This document shows, in pieces, positions 1-11,787 of a stretch of DNA of 64,000 bases (positions within the stretch are counted from its first letter, which is position 1; each line of letters starts with the position of its first letter). The stretch comes from Thermothielavioides terrestris NRRL 8126 (Eukaryota > Ascomycota > Sordariomycetes > Sordariales > Chaetomiaceae), in the NCBI RefSeq assembly GCF_000226115.1, contig NC_016462.1:2418001-2482000 (forward strand), read 5' to 3'. Below the pieces are notes generated by a model. That model was not told the origin of the DNA. It was given only the letters and a program-made list of their open reading frames with translations, and did not search any database. The position numbers were made by a program, and so were the translations under genes.

Positions 1-111
1 AAGCTGGCGGCAGGACTACCACCCAGGTAGGCGGCGACGGTCCCCCTTTTTACCCCTTTACCCCTATTTTCCTTCCTGGTATGTCCCGGCGCTCAGAACA
101 ACCAGGGAAAG

Positions 112-207
<96 letters not shown>

Positions 208-2510
208 GCAGTGTGTGGCAGAAGGGGCCAGAAAGAAGCGCGAGGGAGGCCGTGGCCAGTCCTTCAGACGCCTATCGGACTATGGCTCGGAACATGCCAC
301 CTCGAAGTTGGCCGCTCTCGGAAGCCACAGCCGAGCTACGTTATTTACTCGCACGTTCCGGACCGGCCATTGTTAGGTACTCAAGTGCTTGCTCGGCTGT
401 TCAAGTGGTCCTGTTTTGTCGTGGGCCATGCAGCTGGGTTCTTCGCGGCGGCGTCTGGCCTTCAGACTACCGAAACGCCCGTCAGTCTATCACTGTCCAG
501 CTCATCAAGAGTGGGAAAGGCATCGGCCTTCCTTTTAGCTGCATCAGGCCAGACCCTCGGTTTTGGGACATGAAGTATGCAATCGCCCTTAACCTGGACG
601 GGTGACCGGACAACACGTGGGTCAGTCAAGACCTTCCTTAGCTTCAACATTGGGCGTATCACTGATGCACAACGGACCACGTCCACAGGCCGCCCGGGTA
701 ACATCTCGTACAGGCCTTTGACGCGAGACATATTCAAGTCTGGATTTGCCCTGACAGGCAAGGCTCAGCCCACGGACTGTTGAGCAACACAGAACTCAAA
801 TCTGCAGCGTGCAGCTGGAGGAGGAGGTGGTGGCCATGCGTCCAATGTAGACATGGCAACAGCTTCCCAGCAGGCTCGGCCCATCCGGCAGCCATTTGCT
901 GCTGTGGCACCTAATAAGTTCCAGGGAGGCTATCTATTGGGCAGGCCTCCATTCCGGAGCCTGCTCCGTCCGGCGGGGTCTCAACGATGGAAGTTTGACG
1001 GAAACGAAACCAGAACTCGAGATCAACATACTCCACGTGCCCAGAGCAGCCGGCAGCGCGAGTCACGGTTCATGACCATGACGGTCTCTTTCGAGCAGGA
1101 TTTGGAACAGCGCCTGCACACGCGATCGCGGGAAAGCGATGAGATAAGGCTGACTGATGATCACTCTAAGCCAGCATCACGAATATGGTCATGCACCTCA
1201 CATGGCGTGTCATGCATTGATAGGTCCGCGACTCGACGCGCTGCCTGCGGGCTCGGAGTGTTGGGCTCGTTTTGAGCCTCTTCCTTCCTTCGGCGAATGC
1301 AGAGACGCACAGAGCAAAGCACAGAGCAAAGCAGACAAACGGAAGTCGGAGATCGCACTCGATGATCGAACTTGCGGTGAGAGACCACATAGTGTGGTTA
1401 CCTTTGCATCCGCCAACAAGCACTTGCCCCTTTCTGGCGTCACGAGTCGTGCGGAGCGGCTTGCGGCTCGCAGCGACGCCATGGACACGGGAGCCAGGAA
1501 GTGTTGCACGGGCTGCATCAAGGGTTGCAACATCTCCAACCGACGGCCCTCGAGCCGCGCGTTATACCGCCGTTTCCGCCGGGATGGTGCGCACAAGAGG
1601 GCAGGCCCATGACCATTGACAGGATGGAATAGACCATGACAATCCAGAGGAGTCGGCATGGCATCGGATATGTGTGACGGAACGACTGTGGAGGCGGAGA
1701 GAACGGGCAGCAACGTCAAGCGAAACTGTGAAACAAGCGGTTGATTATCGCCCACGGTTTCGTGAAAATGGGCGTGTCGGTAACTAGCGGATGGTGTGCA
1801 TGCAGTTGGTTCAACAGGACGTAGGATCGGCTCGTCTCCGCGTTCGTTTGTTCCCGCTGCCCACATCACCAAATCGGGCAGCGGGCGGGCGGGAGCAACC
1901 CAAGAAGCGATCCAGCAGGAATAGAGCAGGGGATCCGGCCCGATGTGCTGCACTTGCTAGAGCGGGAAAGCGCAACATCGAAGACCACTATGGCGGGCAA
2001 GGGAAGTCGCTGCTTACCTCCGGGCCGTGCCTGCCCTCACTTGAACCCCCAGCCGCTCAGCATTGAGGCTCTTACACGGCTGCATCTCTGTGCCAGCACT
2101 CGGCGTCACTTCCTGCTCGCCCCTCCGTAATCCAGCGCTGGCCGCTTCCCCCTCTTTGGGCTGCATCCGGCCGAATTGTTCTCGAGGGGCGTCCATCAGA
2201 CACCTACTTCAACACCTAAGCCCTCACTTCGAGCACCGGCCTGTCTTATCCTGCCGCCCTACTCCCCTATCCGCGGCCGAACTGTTCTCGGTGGCCCGTA
2301 AAATTTGTCGAGCAACTTCAGGTTCAGCGTTCGGGTCCCAACAAGAGATCGCAGTCACCCAGGCACCCGGCAGCGAGCTCAACCCCCACCACGACCTCCA
2401 GCTGCCAGCCCCTCCTTGGGCACCCTTGAGCCTAATCGACCGCCAACGCCGGCCGGACCGCACCACCAAACCACCGCACCACCGCACCACCGCATCGGGG
2501 CGTCGCCGTC
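1..2510. other. Left-edge gene-free region
   Basis: I see no convincing gene here. The open frames are short, overlap one another on both strands, and none shows a recognisable domain or a start with flanking splice signals. The only striking feature is the 94-A tract listed separately. The last 400 bases are C-rich and pyrimidine-rich and probably include the promoter and leader of the zinc-site gene that starts at 2511. Confidence 0.6.
112..205. repeat. Poly(A) homopolymer, 94 bases
   Basis: An uninterrupted run of 94 A follows a G at position 111. Such a run could be the tail of an old retroposed copy whose body lies to the left, or an expanded microsatellite. The 110 bases to its left that are visible do not resemble any retroelement I recognise. 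The exact length of a run like this is often uncertain in assemblies. Confidence 0.95.
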
Positions 2511-3359
2511 ATGGGATCTAACATCAACCCAGATGAGATCCAAGAATTTATCCGGCGCCTGAGCCGCAGCGACCTTCCGTATTCTGACTGGCGCCGTTGG
2601 CCGCGCCAGCTGCCGCCGTCGCAGTACCGCGATGTGCTGTCCCGTTCCGACTATTCGGACGGCGGCTCGCTCGCATCCGAGTACGCAACGGGGTCGATCG
2701 CGGGGTCGGAAGCGTCCACCGTAAGGTCCGCCGCTCCGCCCTCCATATTCAGCAGCCAAGTCGACGACCGGAGTTCGGTGGGGCAGAGTTCGGCGCCGTC
2801 GGTCGGCGTCCCGCAGATGACGTTCACCCAGCAGTTCGCCAACCCAACCGTCCCTGCCGCACGGCAGGACCGCCAGATCCTGTGGTGCGAGTTCTGCGAG
2901 CTCAAGGGCTGTAACGCGACCTTCCTGCTCGACGACGAAGCGGCCTGGATTCAGCATCACGCCCAGCACCTGCAGGACCGGTTCCCCCGGCGCCTCATGT
3001 GCTGGTTCTGCGACCACGTCCCCTTCGTTGCCGCCCACCCTTCGCATCGCTCCCACAACTTTGTGCTGCGCATGCAGCACATCCGAGAGCACATCTTCAG
3101 CGACGACCGCCTGACGAGCGAGGACATGCGGCCCGACTTCCATATCGTCAAGCACCTGTATGAGCACGGCCTGCTGGACGACGCCATGTTCAAGCATGCC
3201 ATGGCGTATGACGAGACCCCAGAGGTGTACCGGCTGTCGGACGACGGACCAACCAGCAGAGCTATGGGCCAGTTCCACGACCTAGAGAAGGAAAGGCGCG
3301 AGCTCAAAAAGCGGCGCAAACAGGAGGCGAAACAGGCCGCAAGAAGCGGCGGGAAATAA
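2511..3359 (+). CDS. Conserved fungal protein with two C2H2-like zinc sites
   Basis: Single exon, 282 residues. The function is unknown to me. The first 120 residues are low-complexity and Ser-rich. The conserved core follows at about residues 120-245. It holds a first Cys/His cluster (WCEFCELKGC followed about 20 residues on by HHAQH) and a second (MCWFCDHVPF followed by HxxSH and MQHIREHIF). Both fit two C2H2-type zinc sites with unusually long spacers. The C-terminus (about residues 255-282) is a highly basic Lys/Arg helix that could be a nuclear localisation or nucleic-acid contact segment. The start was chosen because it is the first ATG of the frame and lies just upstream of the conserved region. 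Proteins of this design are common in Sordariomycetes and are annotated as hypothetical or C2H2-type. A nuclear role is an inference only. Confidence 0.8.
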   Translation: MGSNINPDEIQEFIRRLSRSDLPYSDWRRWPRQLPPSQYRDVLSRSDYSDGGSLASEYATGSIAGSEASTVRSAAPPSIFSSQVDDRSSVGQSSAPSVGVPQMTFTQQFANPTVPAARQDRQILWCEFCELKGCNATFLLDDEAAWIQHHAQHLQDRFPRRLMCWFCDHVPFVAAHPSHRSHNFVLRMQHIREHIFSDDRLTSEDMRPDFHIVKHLYEHGLLDDAMFKHAMAYDETPEVYRLSDDGPTSRAMGQFHDLEKERRELKKRRKQEAKQAARSGGK

Positions 3360-3761
3360 TTGAGGCGTCGAAACACACGCACCTGCTGGCTTGGGCGATG
3401 ATCCCTCGCGAACGCATCACATCATCGTTGCGTTGCGCTGTCAAAGTCCGTTCTGGAATATCTGTCCAATTGAAAGGGATAGTATGGATGAGATGAGGAG
3501 GAGGAGGAGCGTGGTGAGGCAAGAACGCGGTGAATGGGTGCAGCCCAGTCGAGACACGCTCAGGTCGAAGCGCGTTCATTGCAACACAACAACGCGTCTG
3601 ACGACCAGGCGGCAGCGTTGCCCCACCAACGCCCGGACTTGGTTGACGAACCCCCTTCCCCTGGCCTGCTTGATCGTGACAAAGACTGTCCGCTTCATCG
3701 GTCGAAGGTGGGGGACATCCGTCCGTGGCTGACGATTGTGCTCTTTGCGGTTTTTATTTAC

Positions 3762-3814
<53 letters not shown>

Positions 3815-5996
3815 GCCTTTCCTTGTGGTTGGTCGGTCATCGATTTCGTTTGCGTCCCTGACCCTCTTTTTATCCCCCCACTCGCTGCATTTCGGTCCTC
3901 AAACTTTGGATGAGACGGCTTGGGTCGAGACGTCTTCTGAACCGTTCACGACGCAAAGTGTCATCAAGCAGATTCGGGTTGCTGTCTTTGTTGCCATGGT
4001 CCCGGTGCAGGGACCCTGGCCTGGAATCGGATCTGGGGGAACTTTCTCTGGTTCACCGCCCTTTGAGAGGGAGTCAACACGGTTCCCCGTCTGCCATGTC
4101 ATTTTCCAATCGCTGTCGGGAGGTTCCTCGCCTGATTCCTTTCCGGCAAGGTGTCGTGAGGGGGTGATGCGTCGTTCGTTTTACGCGTCTTCTGTTGTTT
4201 CTTGCGTATCAAGGGGATTTGCCGGAGCAGCAGGATCGAATTCGTTTTATGAAACCTCAACGGAAGGGAAACGACAGGGCTTTTTGGTTTCCGAGTTCGG
4301 CGTTGGAGTCGGTCGTGTTGGATCTCTGCGTCGTTTGAACCATCCGTCGTGATTCGACTGTTGCTTCTTTGGAAGCCGGCTCGGACCCGGACCGACGCCC
4401 TGGTGACGCTCGGGGAAGCCTCAACGCCTGTCCCCGGGCTCGGTATGAGATATCGAGAACAAGAGAGATCTGAGCTTTCGTGTTATATATGGAGTCAAAA
4501 GAGGCCCAGATTGACACAAGACAGCCTCATGAACGGTAGACAATATCGGATATGGTTGGCCGTGACTGCAATGGATTGAAGCACACAGGATCTTTTTCTC
4601 CCCTTGGGCAACTCGAGATTTTCTAAAAAGAAAATACAAAAAAATCAAGAAAAGCGAAAGGAGTGAAGAATATGCCACATACTTGAAAATGGCAAAAATT
4701 TTGTGTGGCCTCCTGCCATCCGCCCATCTTGACCGCCATGTGTTCACCGAGTGCGTGTAAGTGCCTAATCAGCCTTGGCTGTGGCAAACTCCAAAAGAGC
4801 TCGGGTGGCACCACCAAACACTACCATCACCGCCGCCAATAGCAGTACCCTACAAGTCTAACACCAAAACTCCGTACATACCTTACCCTTCCGTCCGAAC
4901 TTACGTAAGCCTGTCATCACCAGCTTCCTTGGGAGAGTCTGGTGGCCGTTGCAGTGAGGCGAGCTTGAGGCGGGACCACGCACCTACCTACCTACATACA
5001 TGCATGCATAGGTACGAGTGCAGCTTCACAGACACGATGGGACTGAGATGAGAGAATGAGGCCGCCCGTCGGAGCTGCGGGATAAGTAAAACCTTGTATA
5101 CCGTTTGCCACCCGAGGAGGACTGCTGCTACACAGTAGGCAGCAGACGCGCGCCCGAATACGCTACGTCCGTACGTGCCTCAGCTTACTTACCTGGTACT
5201 TACCTTCACCGAGAGGGTGTTGTGCTCCCGTCTCCTCGCTCGCCATTGTTTCGGCATGACTGGGTGGACCTCTGACTCCCTCTCTTCCTTCCCGCTCACT
5301 CACCTCCCGGGTTTGCCGGGCGTATCTGATGAAGGCAGTGCGCCCTGTGCTGCCGGGAGGGTCGGGTTGAGTTGGGGGGGGGTGGGGGGGTGTGTGTGCC
5401 TAGGTAGGTACTTAGACGGAAGATGCAGCCCTACGGATACGTTTGGACCTACGAGTTACCACGTACCCGCCCACCTTAGTTTACCGACTAGGCGGATAGT
5501 CCTCGGGGCGATAGGCTTCTGCGGAATGAGAGGAGGTACAGAAGCCCTGGGGCAGGTCCTTGATTGCCGCGTTCGGGGGCGGTCTGCGGTGGCTGTGCTG
5601 ATGTAGGGCTGGGTCCTGGACCAGTAAGAACGAGCTCATGGACGACGGGTACTCTCGGTCAATGGTTGGTTAGAGGATGCCCAACGATGGTAGGGCAACT
5701 CCTCCTCAACGGGGCGTTCACGTTTCGTTTAGGAGTTGGGGTAAAAACTTGACTTCGAAGCCGCTTGGCGTGGTACAGGACATGCCAGCAGAATAATATC
5801 CCATGGTATAAGGTCTAAGTAATTGTATCCACACTATCGGTACACGGCAAAGGGGGAGCACAGCTTGCCGTCCGCGGCTATGGTACAAGCCACCCTTTCC
5901 GAACCTCCGGCACGCAGGCTCGCCGGAGAAGAGATGGACAGGTATCTGCTCTCGCCAGAGAGAGCGGAGCACCCAGTAGAAAGCGCCCCCAAATGA
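3360..5996. other. Intergenic region, 2.6 kb, no gene supported
   Basis: Only unsupported short frames were found. It contains a 51-T run (3763-3813), a tetranucleotide-like patch of ACCT/ACAT/GCAT units around 4981-5011, and a G-rich stretch near 5370-5395. It presumably includes the 3' ends of the two flanking genes, which converge on this interval. Confidence 0.6.
3763..3813. repeat. Poly(T) homopolymer, 51 bases
   Basis: An uninterrupted run of 51 T. If it is a retroposed poly(A) tail, the element would lie to the right on the minus strand, but no recognisable retroelement frame is present in 3814-4600. It could equally be an expanded microsatellite. Confidence 0.95.
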
Positions 5997-7282
5997 TCAT
6001 GCTTTGGGCTGATCCCCGCTCGGCGTCGTCCCCTGCGTGTCGCCCCCAAGTGATAGCTCCTCGACCGCTTTCTGCACCTGGTCCACCTCCGCTTCCGCCG
6101 GTGCAGGCGCGGATATCGCTGGCGCCGCAGACTGCCCGCTCAACCTGGCCATCTTGTTCCGCGCGATGACCTCGCCGATCTTCTCGAGCATCTCCTCGGT
6201 AAGCTCGGGCTGGCCGCGCTGGCGGCGCAGCTCGCGCATCTTGCGGTTGTACTCCTGCACCGGCAGCAGCATCTCGTCGGCCCTGGCGCCCTTCCGGCGC
6301 GCCTTCTTCTCGGCCTCCTGCGCCTCGATCTTGGCTATGTACTCGGGCGTGTGCCGCGTGCGGAACTTGGAGTACTTGTTGCGCAGCTCGTCGATCACGC
6401 TCTCGGGCATCGGTGGGCGGAGCAGGGTCGGCACGAAGGTGCGTTCCTCGACGTTGAGGCGGAGCGTGTCGACCGGGTAATCCTCGTAGACTCTAGGTTG
6501 CTGCTTCGGCCAGGGGATGCGCACGTTGAGGCCCGGGACGATGCGGGAGAAGAAGACCTTGCGGGTCGGCCTATCGTGTGTTATGCCGACGGGCCTGAGC
6601 TCGCGGATGATGACGTCGCGGGTCACGCCGGTCTTCGGATCCGGGAGCGGGTGGACCAGCCGGACGGACGAGACGGGCACGACGGCCTTGATTTGTTGGA
6701 CCAACGTCTGGCCCTCTTCCCTCACGTAGTCGGGGATTCGGGCGTTCACCTGTTCCAAGCGTTGTGAGTTTAGGGGCCAGACTTCGCAGCGTACACAAGA
6801 CGGGCGCGCGCATGGCGACTTACGACGCCGATGTTGCCGTCCAGTTCGACAACCATAGTGTCGCGCTTGATGTTGGCGATGGTGGAAATCTTGTCCTTGT
6901 AGGGGCCTTCGGTGACGACAACACGGTCGCCCGGGGCAAGGCACAGATACTGCGCTCCACCAGCCCAGGCGGCGCGGGCGTTTCTCTGCTCCTCCGTGAT
7001 GGAGAACTGGAGGAGGGCTCGCTCGGTCGAGATGCTGCCCCAGTAGTTGCCGAACTGGTCGGCCTTGCTGACATCACGGCGAGGGGCGAGCGGGCCGAGC
7101 TCTAGATCCTCATGGCGGGCCTTGATGGCGGCGTTGAGGTCGTGACCGGCCTGTTTCCGGGACCTGGCGATATCCTGGATGCGCTTGTTTTTTTCCCTGC
7201 CTTCGAGCTGCGCTCGCTGACGCTGGGCTCGCCGCGCAACCTGGCGCTCGGCCATGCGCACCCGGCGGAGGATCTTGTCCAT
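5997..7282 (-). CDS. mrpl40: Mitochondrial large-subunit ribosomal protein uL24m (KOW domain)
   Basis: Two exons on the minus strand: 7282-6824 and 6749-5997. The intron 6750-6823 has donor GTAAGT and an AACAG acceptor. The protein is 403 residues. The N-terminus is very basic, as expected of a mitochondrial or rRNA-binding protein. A KOW/L24 motif lies at about residues 113-152 (LAPGDRVVVTEGPYKDK then a short beta repeat ending DGNIGV). A long fungal-specific C-terminal extension follows, with the VREEGQT and HPLPDPKTGVTRDVI segments typical of ascomycete MRPL40. It should assemble into the mitoribosomal 54S subunit near the exit tunnel. I start at the ATG at 7282 (MDKILRR). The four codons upstream open with GTG and are not needed. 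Splicing joins codons in phase 0 to give GNIGV-VNARIPDYV. Confidence 0.92.
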
Positions 7283-9364
7283 GGCGCCGATCACCCGGGT
7301 CGGACGGAGTGCGTGTCGGCGGGGAGCAGGCGTGGTCGGGGAGTATGGCTTCTCGGTCGGTGTCGGCGGGACTTAAGCCGGTGAAGCCGTTGTCGAAGCG
7401 GCCGGCAATCTCGAAAAGTTGCAGCATCTCGATACGGACCCACACCGCAAGCCCCTGCCTGCCTGTGTGCATGCCTGGGAAATTTTGCACAGCTGGCAAG
7501 ATGCCTTTGACAGCTGGCAGTGGCCCAGCATCAGCTGCGAGAGGTCCGCGCTAGTTAGGAGCTCCGCAAGACTGCATCCAGCCCTGTGCACGGCCGACAA
7601 GTCAGGATCTTCCCGAATCCTCCTGCCCGGGCACCTCCGAACTGTTTGGGGCTGCTTTGAAGCGCAACGGACTGGCCCACTGCGACAAGAACGCAGCAGC
7701 GCGGAAGAGACTATCGCTGGCGCAGCCTCATTCATCCCCCTGCACCGACGCTAGGTAGCCCAGCGAGCCAATGGTCTCGTCTCTGCGCTGTGGTCTCGGC
7801 ATGCTTGTCTCGCAAGCTCATCTCCAATGCTCTTGATCCCATGTCTTCCTCCACGGGCCTCACAGTGACTCCAGACCTCGCTGCCTTACCTATGTACCTG
7901 GGGCACTGTGTGAGAGGCTTGCAGCGTCCGGAACGGTGTAGTGTAACGTTTGTTAACCAAGCGCTGTGGTTTGATTGTGCGGCTCTTCCTGGCCAACCTT
8001 TCTCGAAGTCCTAGCTCGTTGTAGGACTTTGCGGCCCACCCCCCGAAAACGCGGGGGCCACGCGCCGCAGCAACTCAATCAGGACACAAGCTTCAGCTCT
8101 TCGGGCCCGAGGGGGAGGACTCCAATTCCACACATCTCCACCATCGCGACAGTTTTTCTCGATGGAACGATCGCCTTGGCGGTGAAGAGAGGCTGAAGCA
8201 GCTCGGTCTGACCGCAGTCTCGTGATGCCACGAATCGCACAGTTGCCCAGTCCCGTAATTCGCCCGCTTAGGTCTTTGTTGTGGTCCGTCCTGCGTCCTG
8301 GAGCTCTCTTGGCCAATGCGCTTGCACAGCTTCAGGTCGAAATTCCGGGGCGTTGCAGTCACTCTGCGCGCTGCAGCCTGTTTGCAGGATGCGGGATGCC
8401 GAACCGTCCTGTAGTTAGCTGATTCTCACGTGCCATAAAAGCTCACATACACGCCTGCTGCCATATCCATATCACGGATGGCATCGTGTATGGGGTACTT
8501 CCGTAGGCAATTCACTAATTCACTGCAGTCTGCTGACGAAGGGTCCGCCTCACTACCCGGCACTCGGCACCATTTTCAACAAAACTCCCCATTTCAGGGG
8601 TTGCTGTGTCCTTGCGGAACTTGCCAGCCAGCCTGGCCCAGCCTCTCTGGGCCTTGATCGACAAGCAACAGCAAGCGAGACTGACTGGTCCGCTGATGAC
8701 GAATTCTCGTTCCCGAAGCTAGGTCGCTCTCCCGGTGCGACGCGCAAAAGAGGTCACCGTCGGACGCACAAGACAATCTCAACTGTGAGACTTGCCTCGT
8801 TGCTCGTGCTTGCGCATCACTTTCCCTGCTCTTTTCCTTCGAGAAGAGTGCAAAAAGAAGAAGGGCGGTCATCACGTTAAATCCTCCAGGACAGGCAGGG
8901 CCTTGGCACTGACGCTGCAGTGCCTCGCATCAGCCCGGAACAATCGAACAGCACCTGAGCAAGCGCCCCCTGGCTTTCTGCCCACTCAGAGCGCTCCGTT
9001 TCCAGGCGGCAGCACCCACCCGCCCCTTCTTCCTGGCCCAAAGTGACCCCCCCAGCGCCGCGGTCGCCTTTCCTCTGTCATCAATTGCAGCGGCCCAGAC
9101 TTCTGCCCTTTTCCACTCCTCCACCCTTCACCATTTCCATCTCTGCTGCACTTGTTGCATCAACCACTCGGCGACGCGGTTTGACTTAGAGGCATCGCCC
9201 GCCGCTTCCCTCATTTCCCGCAACCACTCGGCCGCCCTTTGTTGTGCCGTCGGCCCTCTTTCGAATCCCTGAAATTCTGCGCCCAGCTTTGCTGCTCTCC
9301 GTGCTGCAGCAACCATCGAAACCGCCCCGGCACTCATCGGTACAGCTTTTAGTCCACAGCAACC
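7283..9364. other. Intergenic region upstream of the divergent MRPL40 and Rho1 genes
   Basis: No gene is supported. Both neighbours point outward, so both promoters lie here. The most visible structure is a pair of adjacent inverted repeats at 8006-8029 and 8040-8057. The final 250 bases before the Rho1 ATG are C/T-rich, as is usual for promoters and leaders of highly expressed fungal genes. Confidence 0.6.
8006..8057. repeat. Two back-to-back inverted repeats (possible hairpins)
   Basis: AAGTCCTA at 8006-8013 pairs with TAGGACTT at 8022-8029 across an 8-base loop. CCCCCG at 8040-8045 then pairs with CGGGGG at 8052-8057 across a 6-base loop. Both arms are perfect. The function is unknown. 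Chance occurrence of one is likely; two side by side is less so. Confidence 0.6.
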
Positions 9365-10435
9365 ATGACTGCCGAGCTCCGCAGGAAGCTGGTCATCGTC
9401 GGCGACGGTGCCTGCGGCAAGACCTGCTTGTTGATGTGAGTCCCTCGCCTGTTTTGCCTGCTGCCCTTGGCCGCGTCGGCTTCCCGGCTCCTCCTCGCAC
9501 TGGTGCTCTCGTGATCGATGCATTGAACACATACTGACGTGGCTCTGATAACAGTGTCTTCTCAAAGGGCACTTTCCCGGAGGTGAGTGCGCTCGATCGA
9601 TTTACCTGTCGACATCCCAAACGGCGGGATTGGTGCACTGTCCGCTCTGCATTCTGCAGACCGCCTCGACCTTGGCTTCCCGACTTGTCGAAAAACGCAG
9701 CGCCCTGCACAGGGTCCCTCACCGCATCGAATCCGTCGAAACCGCGCTCCCCCCCAGCAAAACTGACATGACCTGCAGGTCTACGTCCCCACTGTTTTTG
9801 AGAACTACGTTGCCGATGTCGAGGTCGATGGAAAGCACGTCGAGCTGGCGCTATGGGATACGGCTGGCCAAGAGGATTACGACCGCCTGCGGCCCCTGTC
9901 GTACCCCGACTCCCACGTCATCCTGATTTGCTTCGCCATTGATTCCCCCGACTCTCTGGACAACGTCGGCGAGAAGGTTAGCCTCATCCCGCGCGTTCTG
10001 CGTGGTCCCGCACATCTCGCATTGCATACCTGCCAATGGCACCTGCTAACGCTGTTTGCTCCGTTCACAGTGGTGCTCAGAAGTACATCACTTCTGCCCG
10101 GATGTTCCGAAGATCCTCGTCGGCTGCAAGAAGGACCTGCGTTTCGACCCGAAGACGATTGAGGAGCTCCGCAAGACCAGCCAGCAGCCCGTCACCCCTG
10201 AACAGGTAAGTTGAGGTTGCGGCATGGCTCGTAGCCGGCGGCCGTGGATATCTCGGCAAGACATGCTGACACGGCGCTGCAGGGTCAAGCGGTTGCGAAC
10301 AACATCAAGGCCACCAAGTACCTCGAGTGCTCGGCCAAGACCAACGAGGGCGTCCGCGAGGTGTTCGAGTTCGCGACACGGGCCGCTCTGCTGAAGAAGA
10401 CCTCGAAGAAGAAGGGCAAGTGCGTCATCGCCTAA
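9365..10435 (+). CDS. RHO1: Rho1-type small GTPase
   Basis: Five exons: 9365-9435, 9555-9582, 9779-9976, 10071-10205 and 10283-10435. All introns have GT donors and AG acceptors, and they join without frame conflict to give 194 residues. The P-loop GDGACGKT lies near residues 14-21. The Rho effector loop [15 protein letters not shown], the switch II motif [14 protein letters not shown], the GCKKDLR base-recognition motif, the Rho insert helix ([18 protein letters not shown]) and ECSAKT all follow in order. The C-terminus is polybasic and ends in the CAAX box CVIA (Cys191). Known role of the family: the membrane-anchored switch activating glucan synthase and Pkc1 in cell-wall integrity. The N-terminal half is textbook Rho1. 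The segment around residues 101-150 and the terminal Ala of CAAX look atypical. Exon 2 is only 28 nt. Confidence 0.95.
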
Positions 10436-11787
10436 GCGTGATGACGCTCTCCGCCACTGTCAATGTCAATCACTGGTGCGCCAGTCCTTGATTACCGTGC
10501 GGCCGCCGACGACACAGCACCACGGATCCTTTGCTTTTGGGAGGGGAAATATGGAGCCGCTCGCGTTGCCTGCCACCGGTTATGAACCACGAGGGGCGGG
10601 ACACAAAGAGCTGTATGCTCCAGCGAGGTTGCAAGCGGGGTGCTCGCCGCCCTGGAGATAGGTTGGGAGAGGAAACTCGGTCCTCAAGCAAGAGCTAGGG
10701 ACAGCAGGATTGCAATCACGGCCGTCATGGGTGACCCTGGGTGCTACCCTAGTCTCGGTCGAGTTGGAGATGGCCGGTTAAACATACAGGGGCGGCAAAG
10801 CTATAATCCAACACGTCCTCTTTCTTCCCTTTCTATCTTGTCTTTTTTCCCTGTCTCAAGATTACTCGATGGTCTCGCGGTTTCCCACTGTCTCTTTTAC
10901 TAGCTAGCTATTTATTCATTGTCTTTCTTGGACCAGGTAGCGTGTGTTGTGCACGAGCTGTTTGTCGAGCTATGGTGGAGTTGCTGATAGCTGGTGCCCG
11001 TATCACGGTGGGCGGAATCGATCTAGGAATTCCCATAGCGTCCTTTGGATTTGGTGGGTTGCATGCGTGCCTGCGCCAGATTCTTCAAGACGGGAGTGAC
11101 TGGGAGGCATACCGGGTTTGGGGGCCATCTCCGTCATGCTGCCCGCGGGAGCTGGTATATCCTGCGGGGAGCGGACGCCGCCGATGGGGCGGCAGGCCTT
11201 CTGCTCCTCCTCCTCCTCCTCCTCCTCCTCCTCCAGTAGTACCTATGCTGGCTACCATCCTTAGATTTGCATCTAGCGGTTGGCGGAAACGTGCCGTTTT
11301 TCAATAAGGGCGACAGAGCTGCTGAGTCCGGCTTCCCCACCTCGGAGAGGCGCCCATGGCAGGTATCGGGCGAACTCCTGAGGTGGCAACCGTGAGACGT
11401 TCATTCAGTCTTCTCTCAGAGGTCACATCAGATGTTTTTGAGACGGCGGAATCTCCCATCATTGTCATGAGCCATTCATTCATTCATTCGTTCGTTCCTT
11501 CGAGTCAACTCCAGCGATGTGCCACCCGCCCGCCCATCCACTCCATCATCGGATGCCTCCGCTGAACCACACCCCCCGTTCTTCGCTCCGGAGTCCCTTC
11601 CTCTTGTCGTGTCCCTAAGGTCGGTCGGTACCTCGACGTGACCACCCCGTAGACAATTCAACTAAGACCACCCGACCGCCGAGCCCCCCAACCATTCACC
11701 GAGAAGCAAACTTTCCGACGACGACATGGGCGTGGATGGTAAACCGGTAGTGGTATGCGCCGAGTTGGCTGGGAAGTGAGACTGGTT
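10436..11787. other. Intergenic region, 1.35 kb, no gene supported
   Basis: Contains the 3' region of the Rho1 gene, a CTC trinucleotide run at 11204-11234, a small CATT/CGTT run near 11472-11495, and the 3' region of the converging Cys-rich microgene. No open frame here looks like a gene. Confidence 0.6.
11204..11234. repeat. CTC trinucleotide microsatellite (about 10 copies)
   Basis: A perfect run of CTC units of 31 bases. No coding frame that I trust overlaps it. Confidence 0.95.

Noticed and set aside
81..605. Poly-lysine-containing open frame at the left edge
   Set aside because: It arises from the 94-A run; nothing on either side resembles a protein domain.
7270..7294. Upstream start for MRPL40 at a GTG
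   Set aside because: Nuclear genes start at ATG; the in-frame ATG at 7282 is sufficient. The same reasoning was applied to the starts of the transporter, PPTA-repeat, VID28 and cyclin genes.
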